Shown: positions 27,425 through 34,825 of the stretch, piece after piece
Layout of the letters: each line of letters starts with the position of its first letter
Numbering within the stretch: position 1 is the stretch's first letter
NCBI GenBank assembly: GCA_004145795.1
Contig: SEIO01000032.1
Location: 1 to 34,825 of the forward strand
Length of the DNA: 34,825 nucleotides
Reading direction: 5' to 3'
Source: Lentibacillus lipolyticus
Lineage (GTDB): Bacteria > Bacillota > Bacilli > Bacillales > Amphibacillaceae
Program-made: the position numbers and the translations under genes
Notes under the pieces: model-generated
The model's input: only the letters and a program-made list of their open reading frames with translations
Told to the model about the DNA's origin: nothing
The model's database searches: none

Positions 27425-27485
27425 CTTGCAAGGTGAGCCACGTCCGGGTTGACGGCACAGGACGTGACGGTTTTAGCCTGCAAGG
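27425..27485. repeat. Palindromic element in the narJ-narI gap
   Basis: The inner stem CACGTCC (27439-27445) pairs with GGACGTG (27460-27466). The outer arms CTTGCAAG (27425-27432) and CCTGCAAG (27477-27484) pair with one mismatch. It lies within the operon mRNA and has no T-run, so it is not a terminator. It may be a mobile intergenic repeat or an RNA stability hairpin. Confidence 0.65.
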
Positions 27486-27503
27486 AAGCAGACGCCTTTG
27501 TTC

Positions 27504-28106
27504 TTACCCATACATAATCGGGAATGGTAATTCTTCTAAATCAGCTTCTTCCCGTTCATATTCCAATTTTTCCATTTCCTGCTTTGTTGGTTCCGGAAAA
27601 ACGGCATCCATTAATAACTGCAGAAACTGGCGATACGGATTTCCTTCTGGTAGATTGCTCATTATACGGTGGATAGCAACGCCCAGCCGTCTGATAAGCC
27701 GTTCATTGTCACGGCTATCAGGTGCAACTGCCAAAAATTCCAGAAGCATTGGGATATAATCAGATAAGTCTTCGTCAATCCGTTCGTATCCCGCCTGATT
27801 AATTATTTTTTGCATTTTAATCAGTGCTGCACCGCGTTTGTTACTGTCCCCGAGTTCATGGGCTGTCAAATACAGCCCATTTTTTGCTCGGAGGTCAAAT
27901 GTTGCTACATACTTTGTCTGTAATTCGTCGATTGCATACTGGTTAAATGCTTGTACAGCATCAATCATTTTTTGCCGTATGTCAGGTGAGGTGCTATTGG
28001 CCTCAATCTCGTCCTGCATATCCTCAAGTTCATCAAAGAATGCTTCACTCGGGTATGCTAGCAGACGAGCTCCAACAATGAGAAATGTACGTTTTTGCTG
28101 TTCCAT
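27504..28106 (-). CDS. narJ: Nitrate reductase assembly chaperone NarJ
   Basis: NarJ is a TorD-type all-helical chaperone needed to insert the molybdenum cofactor into NarG before the complex attaches to NarI; it is not part of the final enzyme. It has 200 residues, slightly longer than the B. subtilis protein as I recall. The helix with LLEFLAVAPDSRDNERLIRRLG is typical of the family. The start ATG overlaps the stop of narH (TAATG), so translation is coupled. Confidence 0.92.
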   Translation of the reverse strand: MEQQKRTFLIVGARLLAYPSEAFFDELEDMQDEIEANSTSPDIRQKMIDAVQAFNQYAIDELQTKYVATFDLRAKNGLYLTAHELGDSNKRGAALIKMQKIINQAGYERIDEDLSDYIPMLLEFLAVAPDSRDNERLIRRLGVAIHRIMSNLPEGNPYRQFLQLLMDAVFPEPTKQEMEKLEYEREEADLEELPFPIMYG

Positions 28107-29644
28107 TATTTTTTACCCCCGGACGTAAATGTAACCATTTCTCCCGGTTTGGTGTTTCTTCCGGATGCGTAAGTTGTCAGACCTTCCGGCGGTGCGAGGT
28201 CTTCTAGGCTGCAGGCACCCTGCTGGTAATACAGATCATCGTCCATTTCCCTGCGTCCAGTTGGGATGACAAACCGTTCATTGTATTTGGCAATACCTAA
28301 GAGCCGTGCCATATCTTCTATTTCTTCTGGATCTGTGTCGGCCTCTTTCAGCAGTTCGCTCTGTCTGAATGCATCGACACCACCGACTGTTTTTCCACGC
28401 ATGTATACCCGCATCGCCGTTAGCTTTAGCAGCACCTTCCGAATAACTTTCACGTCCCCGGCGGCAAGAATCGATGCCAGATACTGCATAGGGATCCGCA
28501 TTTGGTCAATGGCTGGAATATATCCGTCCGTGTTCAAATCGTCCTCATTTGTAATATGGTTCATGATAGGACTAAGCGGCGGCACGTACCAGACCATAGG
28601 CATTGTCCGGTATTCCGGATGCAGTGGCAGTGCGATTTTCCATTTCATAGCCATTTTATAAACCGGTGAATTTTGTGCGCCTTCAATCCACTCATCATTG
28701 ATACCCGATTTCCTTGCTTCTTCAATGACTTCCGGGTCGAATGGATCAAGAAATACGGACAATTGTGATTCATACAAGTCTTGCGGATCTTCCACCGATG
28801 CTGCTTCCTTCACTCTATCTGCGTCATACAGAACAACACCAATGTAGCGAATTCTGCCGACACAAGTTTCTGAACAGATGGTTGGTAACCCGGCTTCTGT
28901 CCGCGGATAGCAGAAATTACACTTTTCTGCTTTGTGGGTATTCCAGTTGTAATAAACTTTGTGATACGGACAACCACTCATACAGAAGCGCCAGCCACGG
29001 CACGCCTCCTGGTCAACTAGGACGATGCCGTCTTCATCACGTTTATAAAGGGCACCGGACGGGCATGACGCCACACATGATGGATTCAAGCAATGTTCAC
29101 AAATTCTAGGTAAATACATCATGAATGTTTTTTCGTATTCTGTGGATATGTGTTCTTGCAGCTTTTCAACTGTCGGATCCTTGGAAACGGACTCGCTTCC
29201 GCCTGCCAGATCATCATCCCAGTTGGGTCCCCACTCCGGTTTATCAATATATTCGCCTGTGATCATTGATTGCGGACGTGCCACAGGAAGATTTTCGCTT
29301 TTTGGGCTGTTAATCAGGTGCTGATAATCATATGTCCAAGGTTCATAGTAATCTTCCATATTAGCCATATCCGGGTTGTAAAAAATGTTCATAAGCTTGG
29401 AAATAGGTCCGCCAGCTTTCAGTTGCAGTTTTCCATTTTTTAAGACCCAGCCACCTTTAAAGCGTTCCGTATCCTCCCAGCGTTTTGGGTAGCCGGTTCC
29501 CGGACGTGTCTCGACGTTATTGAACCACATGTATTCTGTTCCGGGCCGATTTGTCCATGTGTTCTTACACGTTACAGAACAAGTGTGGCAGCCAATACAT
29601 TTATCCAAGTGCATAACCATAGCTACTTGTGCTTTAATTCTCAA
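28106..29644 (-). CDS. narH: Respiratory nitrate reductase beta subunit NarH
   Basis: NarH carries the Fe-S clusters that move electrons from NarI to NarG; 512 residues. The first ligand set is CIGCHTCSVTC (Cys16, 19, 22, 26). Further sets are CEHCLNPSCVASCP, CRGWRFCMSGCP, and KCNFCYP with CSETC. The Trp in CRGWRFC replaces a cysteine and marks the [3Fe-4S] cluster, as in E. coli NarH. The start is TTG 29644, nine bases after AAGGAGG and inside the end of narG (11-base overlap). Confidence 0.95.
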   Translation of the reverse strand: MRIKAQVAMVMHLDKCIGCHTCSVTCKNTWTNRPGTEYMWFNNVETRPGTGYPKRWEDTERFKGGWVLKNGKLQLKAGGPISKLMNIFYNPDMANMEDYYEPWTYDYQHLINSPKSENLPVARPQSMITGEYIDKPEWGPNWDDDLAGGSESVSKDPTVEKLQEHISTEYEKTFMMYLPRICEHCLNPSCVASCPSGALYKRDEDGIVLVDQEACRGWRFCMSGCPYHKVYYNWNTHKAEKCNFCYPRTEAGLPTICSETCVGRIRYIGVVLYDADRVKEAASVEDPQDLYESQLSVFLDPFDPEVIEEARKSGINDEWIEGAQNSPVYKMAMKWKIALPLHPEYRTMPMVWYVPPLSPIMNHITNEDDLNTDGYIPAIDQMRIPMQYLASILAAGDVKVIRKVLLKLTAMRVYMRGKTVGGVDAFRQSELLKEADTDPEEIEDMARLLGIAKYNERFVIPTGRREMDDDLYYQQGACSLEDLAPPEGLTTYASGRNTKPGEMVTFTSGGKK

Positions 29645-32600
29645 GCCAATCTACCTCCTTCAAAGCTCTGATGACCGCGATTGTGTCCCGTTGATGACCG
29701 GTTGGACCATAATAGTTAAACCCATAACTCAACTGAGAGTAACCACCAATCATATGTGTCCCTTTCAGTGTCACCCTCGTTACACTGTTGTGGGTGCCAC
29801 CCCGTTTTTTGCCGCCATTCTTACTGATGGAAGTAGCAGGAACTCCCATTGTCCGGTCCTGTGCATGGTACATATACGCCATCCCTTTTGGTATCCGGTA
29901 TGTGACGACTACCCTTGCTGCAATGGCTCCATTCCGGTTATAAACTTCCACAAAATCATTGTCTTTCAGCCCGATAGATGCGGCGTCATCTTCATTCATC
30001 CAAATCGTTTGCCAACCTCTGAATAGTTGGGACATAGGTGTTGTGTCCGTGAACATCGTATGGATGCCCCATTTTTGGTGCGGTGTCAAATACCTTACCG
30101 TTATCGATTTGTTTTCATTTTCTTCCACACCTTCCTCCTTTTTAAGGAAAGGCCCATGCCTTAATGGCGGCAGGTAAAGTGGTAATCCTTCGCCGTAATC
30201 AAGCATCATTTCATGGTCGAGATAGAAACTTTGTCTTCCTGTCAGTGTTCTCCATGGGATATTGTATTCCACGTTTACGGTGAACGGTGAGTACCGTCGA
30301 TGATCTTTTTCCAACCCGCTCCAGACTGGTGTTGAAATGGCATTGCGCGGCTGAATGGTCAAATCACGTAATGTGTGATCCTCTTCTGCACGCGGTTTCG
30401 CAATGTCTTCAAGCTTTTGCCCGGTTTTTGCTTCGAGTGATTTCCACCCGGCTACTGCCCGTTTACCATTTGTGGCACCGGACATTAACAGGATGGCATT
30501 AATGGCCTGTTCGTCTGTATATAAATCCGGGTTACCTTTCCCGATGCCTTCGCGCTTCGATTTTCCGAGACGTCCGCCTAGTTCTTCGTATACTTCCTCA
30601 CCAGGGATGGTAACCCCCTTACCACCGTAGCCATTTTTAATCAGCGGTCCAACTGTTGTCATTTTTTGATAAACATTTGGATAATCACGTTCGACCACTT
30701 TAAAACTTGGCATGGTCTTTCCAGGGATGGCTTCGGTTTCGCCTTTGCGCCAATCTTTCACTTTACCCATTGCTTGTGCGATTTCCCCTGGTGAATCATG
30801 TCCAAGCGGTGACATAACCAAATCTTCCGTCGCTGGGAGATGTTTCTCGGCCAACTCTGAAAATACTTTACTGATCTCCCTGAATGTATTCCAGTCACTT
30901 TTTGCTTCCCATGGCGGTGTAATAGCCGCATTGAACGGGTGAACAAACGGATGCAGGTCTGTACTGCTTAAATCATTCTTTTCGTACCATGTCGCAGCAG
31001 GTAAAACGATGTCGGAAAACAATCCGGAACTTGTCATGCGAAAATCGACACTGACGAGCAGATCTGCTTTTCCAGTAGGAGCTTCTCCCTCCGTGTTGAC
31101 TGTTTCCGGCTGCCATGAGTTTTCCGGTTCCGCTAGTACTTGGTTATCACCGCCAACTAAGTGCTTGACAAAGAATTCGTGCCCCTTTCCGCTGTCACCA
31201 AGCAGATTCGAGCGCCAATTGAAAAACACCCGCGGGAAGTTTCTTGGGTCATCAGGATGCTCAATCGCCCAATCTATTTTGTCGTCCTTGATTTGGCTAA
31301 CGACATCATCAATAATCTCTTGTTCTGTTTGCGCCCCTCGTCCACGGCTTTCTTTGACTAGATCAATAGAGTTTTGTGAAAACTGTGGGAAAGAAGGTAA
31401 CCATCCAAGTCTTGCCGCCAGCGCGTTTAGATCCGCCGGGTGCATGTCATTATACTTACCTCCCCATTCCGTCTTTTCATTGTCATCCGGTAGACTTTCA
31501 TAACGGAATTGGTCGGTTACGAAATAGAAATAGGACGTACCATTCTGGTGTCTTGGTGGTTTCTGCCAGTCACCAGCAAAAGCAACCTGCTGCCAGCCTT
31601 CCTGTGGGCGTACTTTTTCCTGTCCGACGTAATGGGCCCAGCCACCGCCATTTACACCTTGTGAGCCTGTCAAGAGTACCAGGTTCAAAATAGCACGGTA
31701 AATCTGATCACTGTGGTACCAATGGTTTGTTCCGCCACCCATAGCAATCATCGATTTCCCTTTTGTGCGTTCAGCATTGTCGGCAAATTCCCGTGCAACT
31801 TTAATAACATGATTTTTATTAACACCAGTAATAGATTCTTGCCAAGCCGGGGTATATGGTTTCGGATCATCATAATCAGATGGGTAATCACCCGGTAGAC
31901 CACGATCGATACCAGTGTGCGCCATCATCAAATCATAAACTGTCGTTACTTTTACACGGTTTCCGTCAACATCCTGTATTTCTCTTACAGGTACCCCGCG
32001 TTTGACAATGTCACCTTCTGTTTCCGCGAAGTAAGGAAAACTTACTGTTACAGTATCATCATAGCGCTCAATAAAACTTAGCTCTGGGTCTATCAAACTA
32101 CCATCGTTTTTATCAAGCTGGAGATTCCAATTGCTGCCACCGTCCCAGCGAAAGCCCATACTGCCATTCGGGGCTTCTAGGGTATCAGCTGCAGCATCCC
32201 ATACGAGTGTTTTCCATTCGCCAAGTTCGTGTTCATCATTCAAATCGGATGCGCGAAGGAAACGGTCACTCCGATATTCGCCGTCCTGTCCATTTAAGGT
32301 TACTAGGTATGGCAGGTCGGTAAACTTTTTAGCGTAATCTACAAAATAAGGTGTCTCTTTATCGACATAAAACTCTTTTAGAATAACATGCGTCATAGCC
32401 ATTGCCAGTGCAGCATCCGTACCGGCGCGTGCAGGCAGCCAAATATCGGCAAATTTCTCATATTCCGCATAGTCCGGGCTGACACCGACAACTTTCGTGC
32501 CATTATACCTTGCTTCGACCATAAAGTGGGCATCCGGAGTCCGGGTTTGCGGTAGATTGGTTCCCCATATGATGAAATATTTGGAATTGAACCAGTCGGC

Positions 32601-33332
32601 ACTTTCCGGAACATCTGTTTGTTCTCCCCAAACTTGCGGGGAAGCTGGTGGTAAGTCAGCGTACCAGTCATAAAAGCTTAAAATGGTACCACCAATCAAT
32701 GAAAGGAATCGTGTGCCGGAAGAATAGCTAACCATTGACATGGCCGGTATCGGACTGAATCCAGCTACACGGTCCGGTCCATATTGTTTGATGGTATGGA
32801 TGGAAGCACTGGCAATCATCTCACTCATGTCCCGCCATGTCGCACGAACAAAACCGCCTTTTCCGCGCGCATGGACATATTGGGCACGTTTCTCAGGTGT
32901 ACTGACAATGTTCTGCCATGCTTCAACGGGATCGAAGCCCGCTTCACGTTCTTTTTTCCACAGTGCAAATAAATCACTGCGGACATATGGGTATTTCACA
33001 CGTATCGGGCTATACGTGTACCATGAAAAGCTGGCTCCTCTTGGACAGCCGCGTGGTTCGTATTCTGGAAAGTTATCACCCGTGCTTGGGTAATCGGTTT
33101 GTTGCGTTTCGGATGTGATAATACCGTCTTTCACATAGATTTTCCAGCTGCATGAACCGGTGCAGTTGACGCCATGTGTTGACCGGACAACCTTATCATG
33201 CTGCCACCGTCTCCGGTATATATCCTCTGAATCACGCGCACGAGTGCTCTCTTCTGTCCATCCATCATTGATCTGATTTCCCGCTTTAATGTGTCTTAGG
33301 CTTTCAAATAATTTATTTCGATTCTTTTTCAC
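29634..33332 (-). CDS. narG: Respiratory nitrate reductase alpha subunit NarG
   Basis: NarG is the molybdenum (bis-MGD) catalytic subunit that reduces nitrate to nitrite on the cytoplasmic side; 1232 residues. The N-terminal [4Fe-4S] site is HGVNCTGSCSW and RGCPRG (His53, Cys57, Cys61, Cys96, counted from the start chosen here). YDWYADLPPASPQVWGEQTD holds the Asp that ligates molybdenum in E. coli. No twin-arginine signal is present, which fits a cytoplasm-facing enzyme. The start is GTG 33332, six bases after GGAGGTG; GTG 33341 abuts that site. The start lies inside the end of the preceding small gene, so they are coupled. Confidence 0.95.
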   Translation of the reverse strand: MKKNRNKLFESLRHIKAGNQINDGWTEESTRARDSEDIYRRRWQHDKVVRSTHGVNCTGSCSWKIYVKDGIITSETQQTDYPSTGDNFPEYEPRGCPRGASFSWYTYSPIRVKYPYVRSDLFALWKKEREAGFDPVEAWQNIVSTPEKRAQYVHARGKGGFVRATWRDMSEMIASASIHTIKQYGPDRVAGFSPIPAMSMVSYSSGTRFLSLIGGTILSFYDWYADLPPASPQVWGEQTDVPESADWFNSKYFIIWGTNLPQTRTPDAHFMVEARYNGTKVVGVSPDYAEYEKFADIWLPARAGTDAALAMAMTHVILKEFYVDKETPYFVDYAKKFTDLPYLVTLNGQDGEYRSDRFLRASDLNDEHELGEWKTLVWDAAADTLEAPNGSMGFRWDGGSNWNLQLDKNDGSLIDPELSFIERYDDTVTVSFPYFAETEGDIVKRGVPVREIQDVDGNRVKVTTVYDLMMAHTGIDRGLPGDYPSDYDDPKPYTPAWQESITGVNKNHVIKVAREFADNAERTKGKSMIAMGGGTNHWYHSDQIYRAILNLVLLTGSQGVNGGGWAHYVGQEKVRPQEGWQQVAFAGDWQKPPRHQNGTSYFYFVTDQFRYESLPDDNEKTEWGGKYNDMHPADLNALAARLGWLPSFPQFSQNSIDLVKESRGRGAQTEQEIIDDVVSQIKDDKIDWAIEHPDDPRNFPRVFFNWRSNLLGDSGKGHEFFVKHLVGGDNQVLAEPENSWQPETVNTEGEAPTGKADLLVSVDFRMTSSGLFSDIVLPAATWYEKNDLSSTDLHPFVHPFNAAITPPWEAKSDWNTFREISKVFSELAEKHLPATEDLVMSPLGHDSPGEIAQAMGKVKDWRKGETEAIPGKTMPSFKVVERDYPNVYQKMTTVGPLIKNGYGGKGVTIPGEEVYEELGGRLGKSKREGIGKGNPDLYTDEQAINAILLMSGATNGKRAVAGWKSLEAKTGQKLEDIAKPRAEEDHTLRDLTIQPRNAISTPVWSGLEKDHRRYSPFTVNVEYNIPWRTLTGRQSFYLDHEMMLDYGEGLPLYLPPLRHGPFLKKEEGVEENENKSITVRYLTPHQKWGIHTMFTDTTPMSQLFRGWQTIWMNEDDAASIGLKDNDFVEVYNRNGAIAARVVVTYRIPKGMAYMYHAQDRTMGVPATSISKNGGKKRGGTHNSVTRVTLKGTHMIGGYSQLSYGFNYYGPTGHQRDTIAVIRALKEVDWLEN

Positions 33333-33603
33333 CTGTTTCACCTCCCTGTGTCGCTTCTATTGGGTTAAATCGCTCACCTAAAATCTTGAAACTGCCACTT
33401 CCCGCTTCCATTTCTTCTAGGAAAATCTTAAGGCTTGGAACGTTGGAAGCAACCAGTATTAAGCGTTCCAATGTGTCGTAGTCCTTTATGTCATAAATAG
33501 TCTCGACGATTTTTGGAGGTATTTCTCCAAACCGCATTTTTAGAATCGCTAATAAATCTTCTCGATCCTGTACATTATTTGCTTCATCTTCAAACATAAA
33601 CAT
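33313..33603 (-). CDS. Small nar-operon protein with DUF4351-like helical region
   Basis: A 96-residue acidic protein of unknown function. Residues about 15-66 (EDLLAILKMRFGEIPPKIVETI, then the DYDTLERLILVASNVPSLKIFLEEM helices) look like the DUF4351 module, often found at the C-terminus of Rpn-type putative nucleases and other proteins; here it stands alone, without any nuclease part. No cysteines, signal peptide or membrane segments are seen. ATG 33603 follows GGAAGGGG by 10 bases. It overlaps narG by 20 bases, so it is co-translated with it. A role in nitrate reductase assembly or regulation is only an inference from position. Confidence 0.7.
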   Translation of the reverse strand: MFMFEDEANNVQDREDLLAILKMRFGEIPPKIVETIYDIKDYDTLERLILVASNVPSLKIFLEEMEAGSGSFKILGERFNPIEATQGGETGEKESK

Positions 33604-33624
33604 ATTATATACACCCCTTCCGAG

Positions 33625-33948
33625 TTATGGTTTCATCATTCGGTAGTAATCAGCAATCATTACTTCTTTACAGGACTCTCCAACAGCTTCAATGAATTCT
33701 AACAGTTCTGTATCAAAATTTTTCAGAACCTTGTCTGTAAATGATTGCGTTTTCTGACGGGCATATCCATCTCCATAATAAAAGATCAGCTTGTACCCGG
33801 ACGTTTCTTTGGCGGCATAAACCTGAATATCATATGGATGAATGTTATAGTGCTCTTCCAGCTTCGTTGTTATGAAGCTGTATAATTCCGGAAGAATGAT
33901 ACGTAGTGATTGTCCTTTGCTGGATGCAGCTTGTTCAGAATACACCAA
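33625..33948 (-). CDS. Unrecognised 107-residue nar-operon protein
   Basis: I do not recognise this protein. It is soluble, with alternating helical and strand-like stretches: LRIILPELYSFITTKLEEHY, IHPYDIQVYAAKETSGYKLI, then a helix-rich end with one Cys (GESCKEVM). It has no signal peptide or membrane segment. GGGAGGTGAAGG lies before TTG 33948, seven bases away; GTG 33945 is an alternative. It lies 21 bases upstream of the DUF4351-like gene and 28 bases after the hemerythrin gene, within one operon. Confidence 0.7.
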   Translation of the reverse strand: MVYSEQAASSKGQSLRIILPELYSFITTKLEEHYNIHPYDIQVYAAKETSGYKLIFYYGDGYARQKTQSFTDKVLKNFDTELLEFIEAVGESCKEVMIADYYRMMKP

Positions 33949-33976
33949 ACCTTCACCTCCCTAGTGAGTATTTCAA

Positions 33977-34393
33977 TCAGTGCTCCGGAAGCACTTGCAT
34001 TTCTTTCTGATTATGCAGTTCATCAACAATAATCAATGAGTGGAAGCGCTGAACGACGTCATTGATCACACCAAATTCCGGCAATAACCGTTTAATTTCA
34101 GCGACCAGGAGCCGTAGCAAATCATGATCACGTGTCAGTGCGATAATGTCATCATTAATATCTGGATTCTCTTCCACTAAATCTTTATATAACCCTTCTT
34201 CCTCCGCTTCGGCGTGAGCGAGGGTTCTTGTCTCCCATTGTTCGAGAAGCACATATGCTAATTCCATTGCCTTTTCCTTTTGACTGTCATTGACAAGTTT
34301 TTCGAGCATATTCGTCAACTCTATCGCTTCATTCAATGTTGCTTCATGAATGGCAGAATGACTGTCGACACGTTTTAAAGCTGGACCTGACAA
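33977..34393 (-). CDS. Hemerythrin-like (HHE) protein, first gene of the nar operon
   Basis: A 138-residue single-domain four-helix hemerythrin that should bind a di-iron centre. Candidate ligands are His12 and His16 (RVDSHSAIHEATL), the TLAHAEAEEEGLY motif near 56-68 with His58 and Glu62, LTRDHDLLRLL near 88, RFHSLI near 117 and ELHNQKEM near 125. Such proteins carry O2, NO or iron, or repair Fe-S clusters (as RIC/ScdA do). In a nitrate-respiration operon, NO sensing, NO scavenging or cluster protection is plausible but unproven. The start is TTG 34393, with AGGAG nine bases upstream. Confidence 0.82.
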   Translation of the reverse strand: MSGPALKRVDSHSAIHEATLNEAIELTNMLEKLVNDSQKEKAMELAYVLLEQWETRTLAHAEAEEEGLYKDLVEENPDINDDIIALTRDHDLLRLLVAEIKRLLPEFGVINDVVQRFHSLIIVDELHNQKEMQVLPEH

Positions 34394-34500
34394 TACGATT
34401 CACTCCTATGCTTTAATGATGAAAAGATTAATAGATGAAACCGGCACAAATTTAGCATGGTTCGTAATGTAATAGATTGCTGCCAGCCCATCAGCTAACC

Positions 34501-34524
34501 CGGAATTAAATTCCGTATTTTTTT
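34501..34524 (+). terminator. Short hairpin with T-run inside the nar leader
   Basis: CGGAATT-A-AATTCCG (34501-34515) is followed by TATTTTTTT on the plus strand. It would stop plus-strand transcripts, although no plus-strand gene is known to enter here. In the nar mRNA it forms a hairpin after an A-run, about 26-50 bases after the predicted start. The rest of the leader, 34394-34500, shows nothing else distinct. Confidence 0.4.
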
Positions 34525-34556
34525 CAGCATATCACGCATGTTCATGTGCAACAATT

Positions 34557-34597
34557 CTTATATGGCAGGCGTTAGTCAAAATGTGATAATTATCACG
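34557..34597 (-). promoter_or_regulatory. FNR-activated promoter of the nar operon
   Basis: TGTGATAATTATCACG (34582-34597) matches the FNR/CRP dyad TGTGA-N6-TCACA at all but the last base. On the minus strand TATAAG (34562-34557) is a good -10, which puts transcription start near 34550 and the box near -40, the class II activator position. No good -35 is present, as expected for such promoters. The leader to the hemerythrin start is about 157 bases. FNR itself is not in the window. Confidence 0.8.
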
Positions 34598-34734
34598 GAA
34601 TCTCGGTAACAGTATTGTCGATATAATTCTGTTGACAATGGGTTTGAGTTTTGCTAAGTAAGAAATAGACATTTAAAAATAATTGATATGGCTATATATG
34701 TACATGGTAATCTAAAACTGGACCACGATAGTCA

Positions 34735-34762
34735 TTGAAAAGTCCCCCACTTAGTCTATAAT
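34735..34762 (+). promoter_or_regulatory. Promoter of the right-edge gene, within an inverted repeat
   Basis: TTGAAA (34735-34740) and a perfect TATAAT (34757-34762) are 16 bases apart. CCCCACTT (34745-34752) lies between them, and its complement AAGTGGGG (34789-34796) lies just before the gene start. The dyad could be an operator or simply repeated transposase-binding sites. Confidence 0.65.
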
Positions 34763-34806
34763 AACCCATGGAGAAATGCATTTTTCGAAGTGGGGAGACT
34801 GGAGCG

Positions 34807-34825
34807 ATGATTGAATTGAAAATGA
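34807..34825 (+). CDS. Start of a truncated gene, probably IS21-like istA transposase
   Basis: Only six full codons are seen (MIELKM) before the window ends. TGGGGAGACTGGAG precedes the ATG at 34807. Identification as a transposase rests on the flanking terminal repeat and promoter, not on the protein itself. Confidence 0.4.

Larger units (their letters stand above)
34700..34825 (+). mobile_element. Left end of an IS21-like insertion sequence (partial)
   Basis: Bases 34728-34750 are an inverted copy (21 of 23) of 77-99 at the left edge. The inner side carries a promoter and a gene start on the plus strand, as expected for istA of an IS21-like element. The exact outer boundary is not visible; weaker similarity to the left-edge repeat continues outward to about 34700. 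Confidence 0.55.

Noticed and set aside
27292-27759. 155-codon plus-strand frame across the narI start, the narJ-narI gap and the narJ end
   Set aside because: It is antisense to well-identified nar genes, its composition is Ser/Arg-rich as expected of a shadow frame, and it has no good start site.
33625-34393. A toxin-antitoxin pair in the small genes before narG
   Set aside because: The first protein is a clear hemerythrin with its iron ligands, and none of the three shows toxin or DNA-binding antitoxin motifs.

Overview
The window looks like a contig from a low-GC, spore-forming member of the Bacillaceae. Gene content and local order match Bacillus subtilis blocks: yneP-yneQ-yneR-plsY-parE-parC, the yng leucine-degradation genes, and ypbR(dynA)-ypcP. 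Codon use, strong AGGAGG-type ribosome binding sites and frequent TTG/GTG starts fit this. The general feel is Virgibacillus/Oceanobacillus/Lentibacillus-like, but the genus cannot be fixed from the sequence alone.

Layout. 1-125: probable outer end of an IS21-like element. 160-2238: small housekeeping genes (hot-dog thioesterase, YneQ, HesB-like YneR, YidD, PlsY). 2577-7349: topoisomerase IV (parE, parC), split by a 205-bp palindromic intergenic repeat. 7466-14980: a TetR-type regulator without a normal start codon, a clear TetR-like operator, then an acyl-CoA dehydrogenase, acyl-CoA synthetase, biotin carboxylase, biotin carrier, methylglutaconyl-CoA hydratase and carboxyltransferase. This is a leucine/branched-chain acyl-CoA operon lacking the usual HMG-CoA lyase gene. 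15157-20255: CBS-pair protein, two-headed dynamin DynA and exonuclease YpcP. 20304-21152 (minus): heme A synthase. 21426-24451: D-serine dehydratase, a cysteine synthase-like enzyme and a double-psi-barrel/DUF3889-type protein. 24452-24959: a gene-free stretch with a possible small RNA. 24960-26492 (minus): FAD oxidoreductase with a C-terminal Rieske domain (YhfW-like).

26646-34393 (minus) is a complete respiratory nitrate reductase operon, narGHJI, led by three small genes: a hemerythrin, an unrecognised 107-residue protein and a 96-residue DUF4351-like protein. A near-consensus FNR box with a well-placed -10 element lies upstream, so the operon is predicted to switch on without oxygen. The trio in front of narG is the best candidate here for a little-described subsystem.

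The right edge (about 34700-34825) carries an inverted copy of the left-edge repeat (21 of 23 bases), followed by a promoter and the first codons of a gene. The contig is therefore probably bounded by two copies of one insertion sequence in the same orientation. No tRNA, rRNA or CRISPR array was seen.
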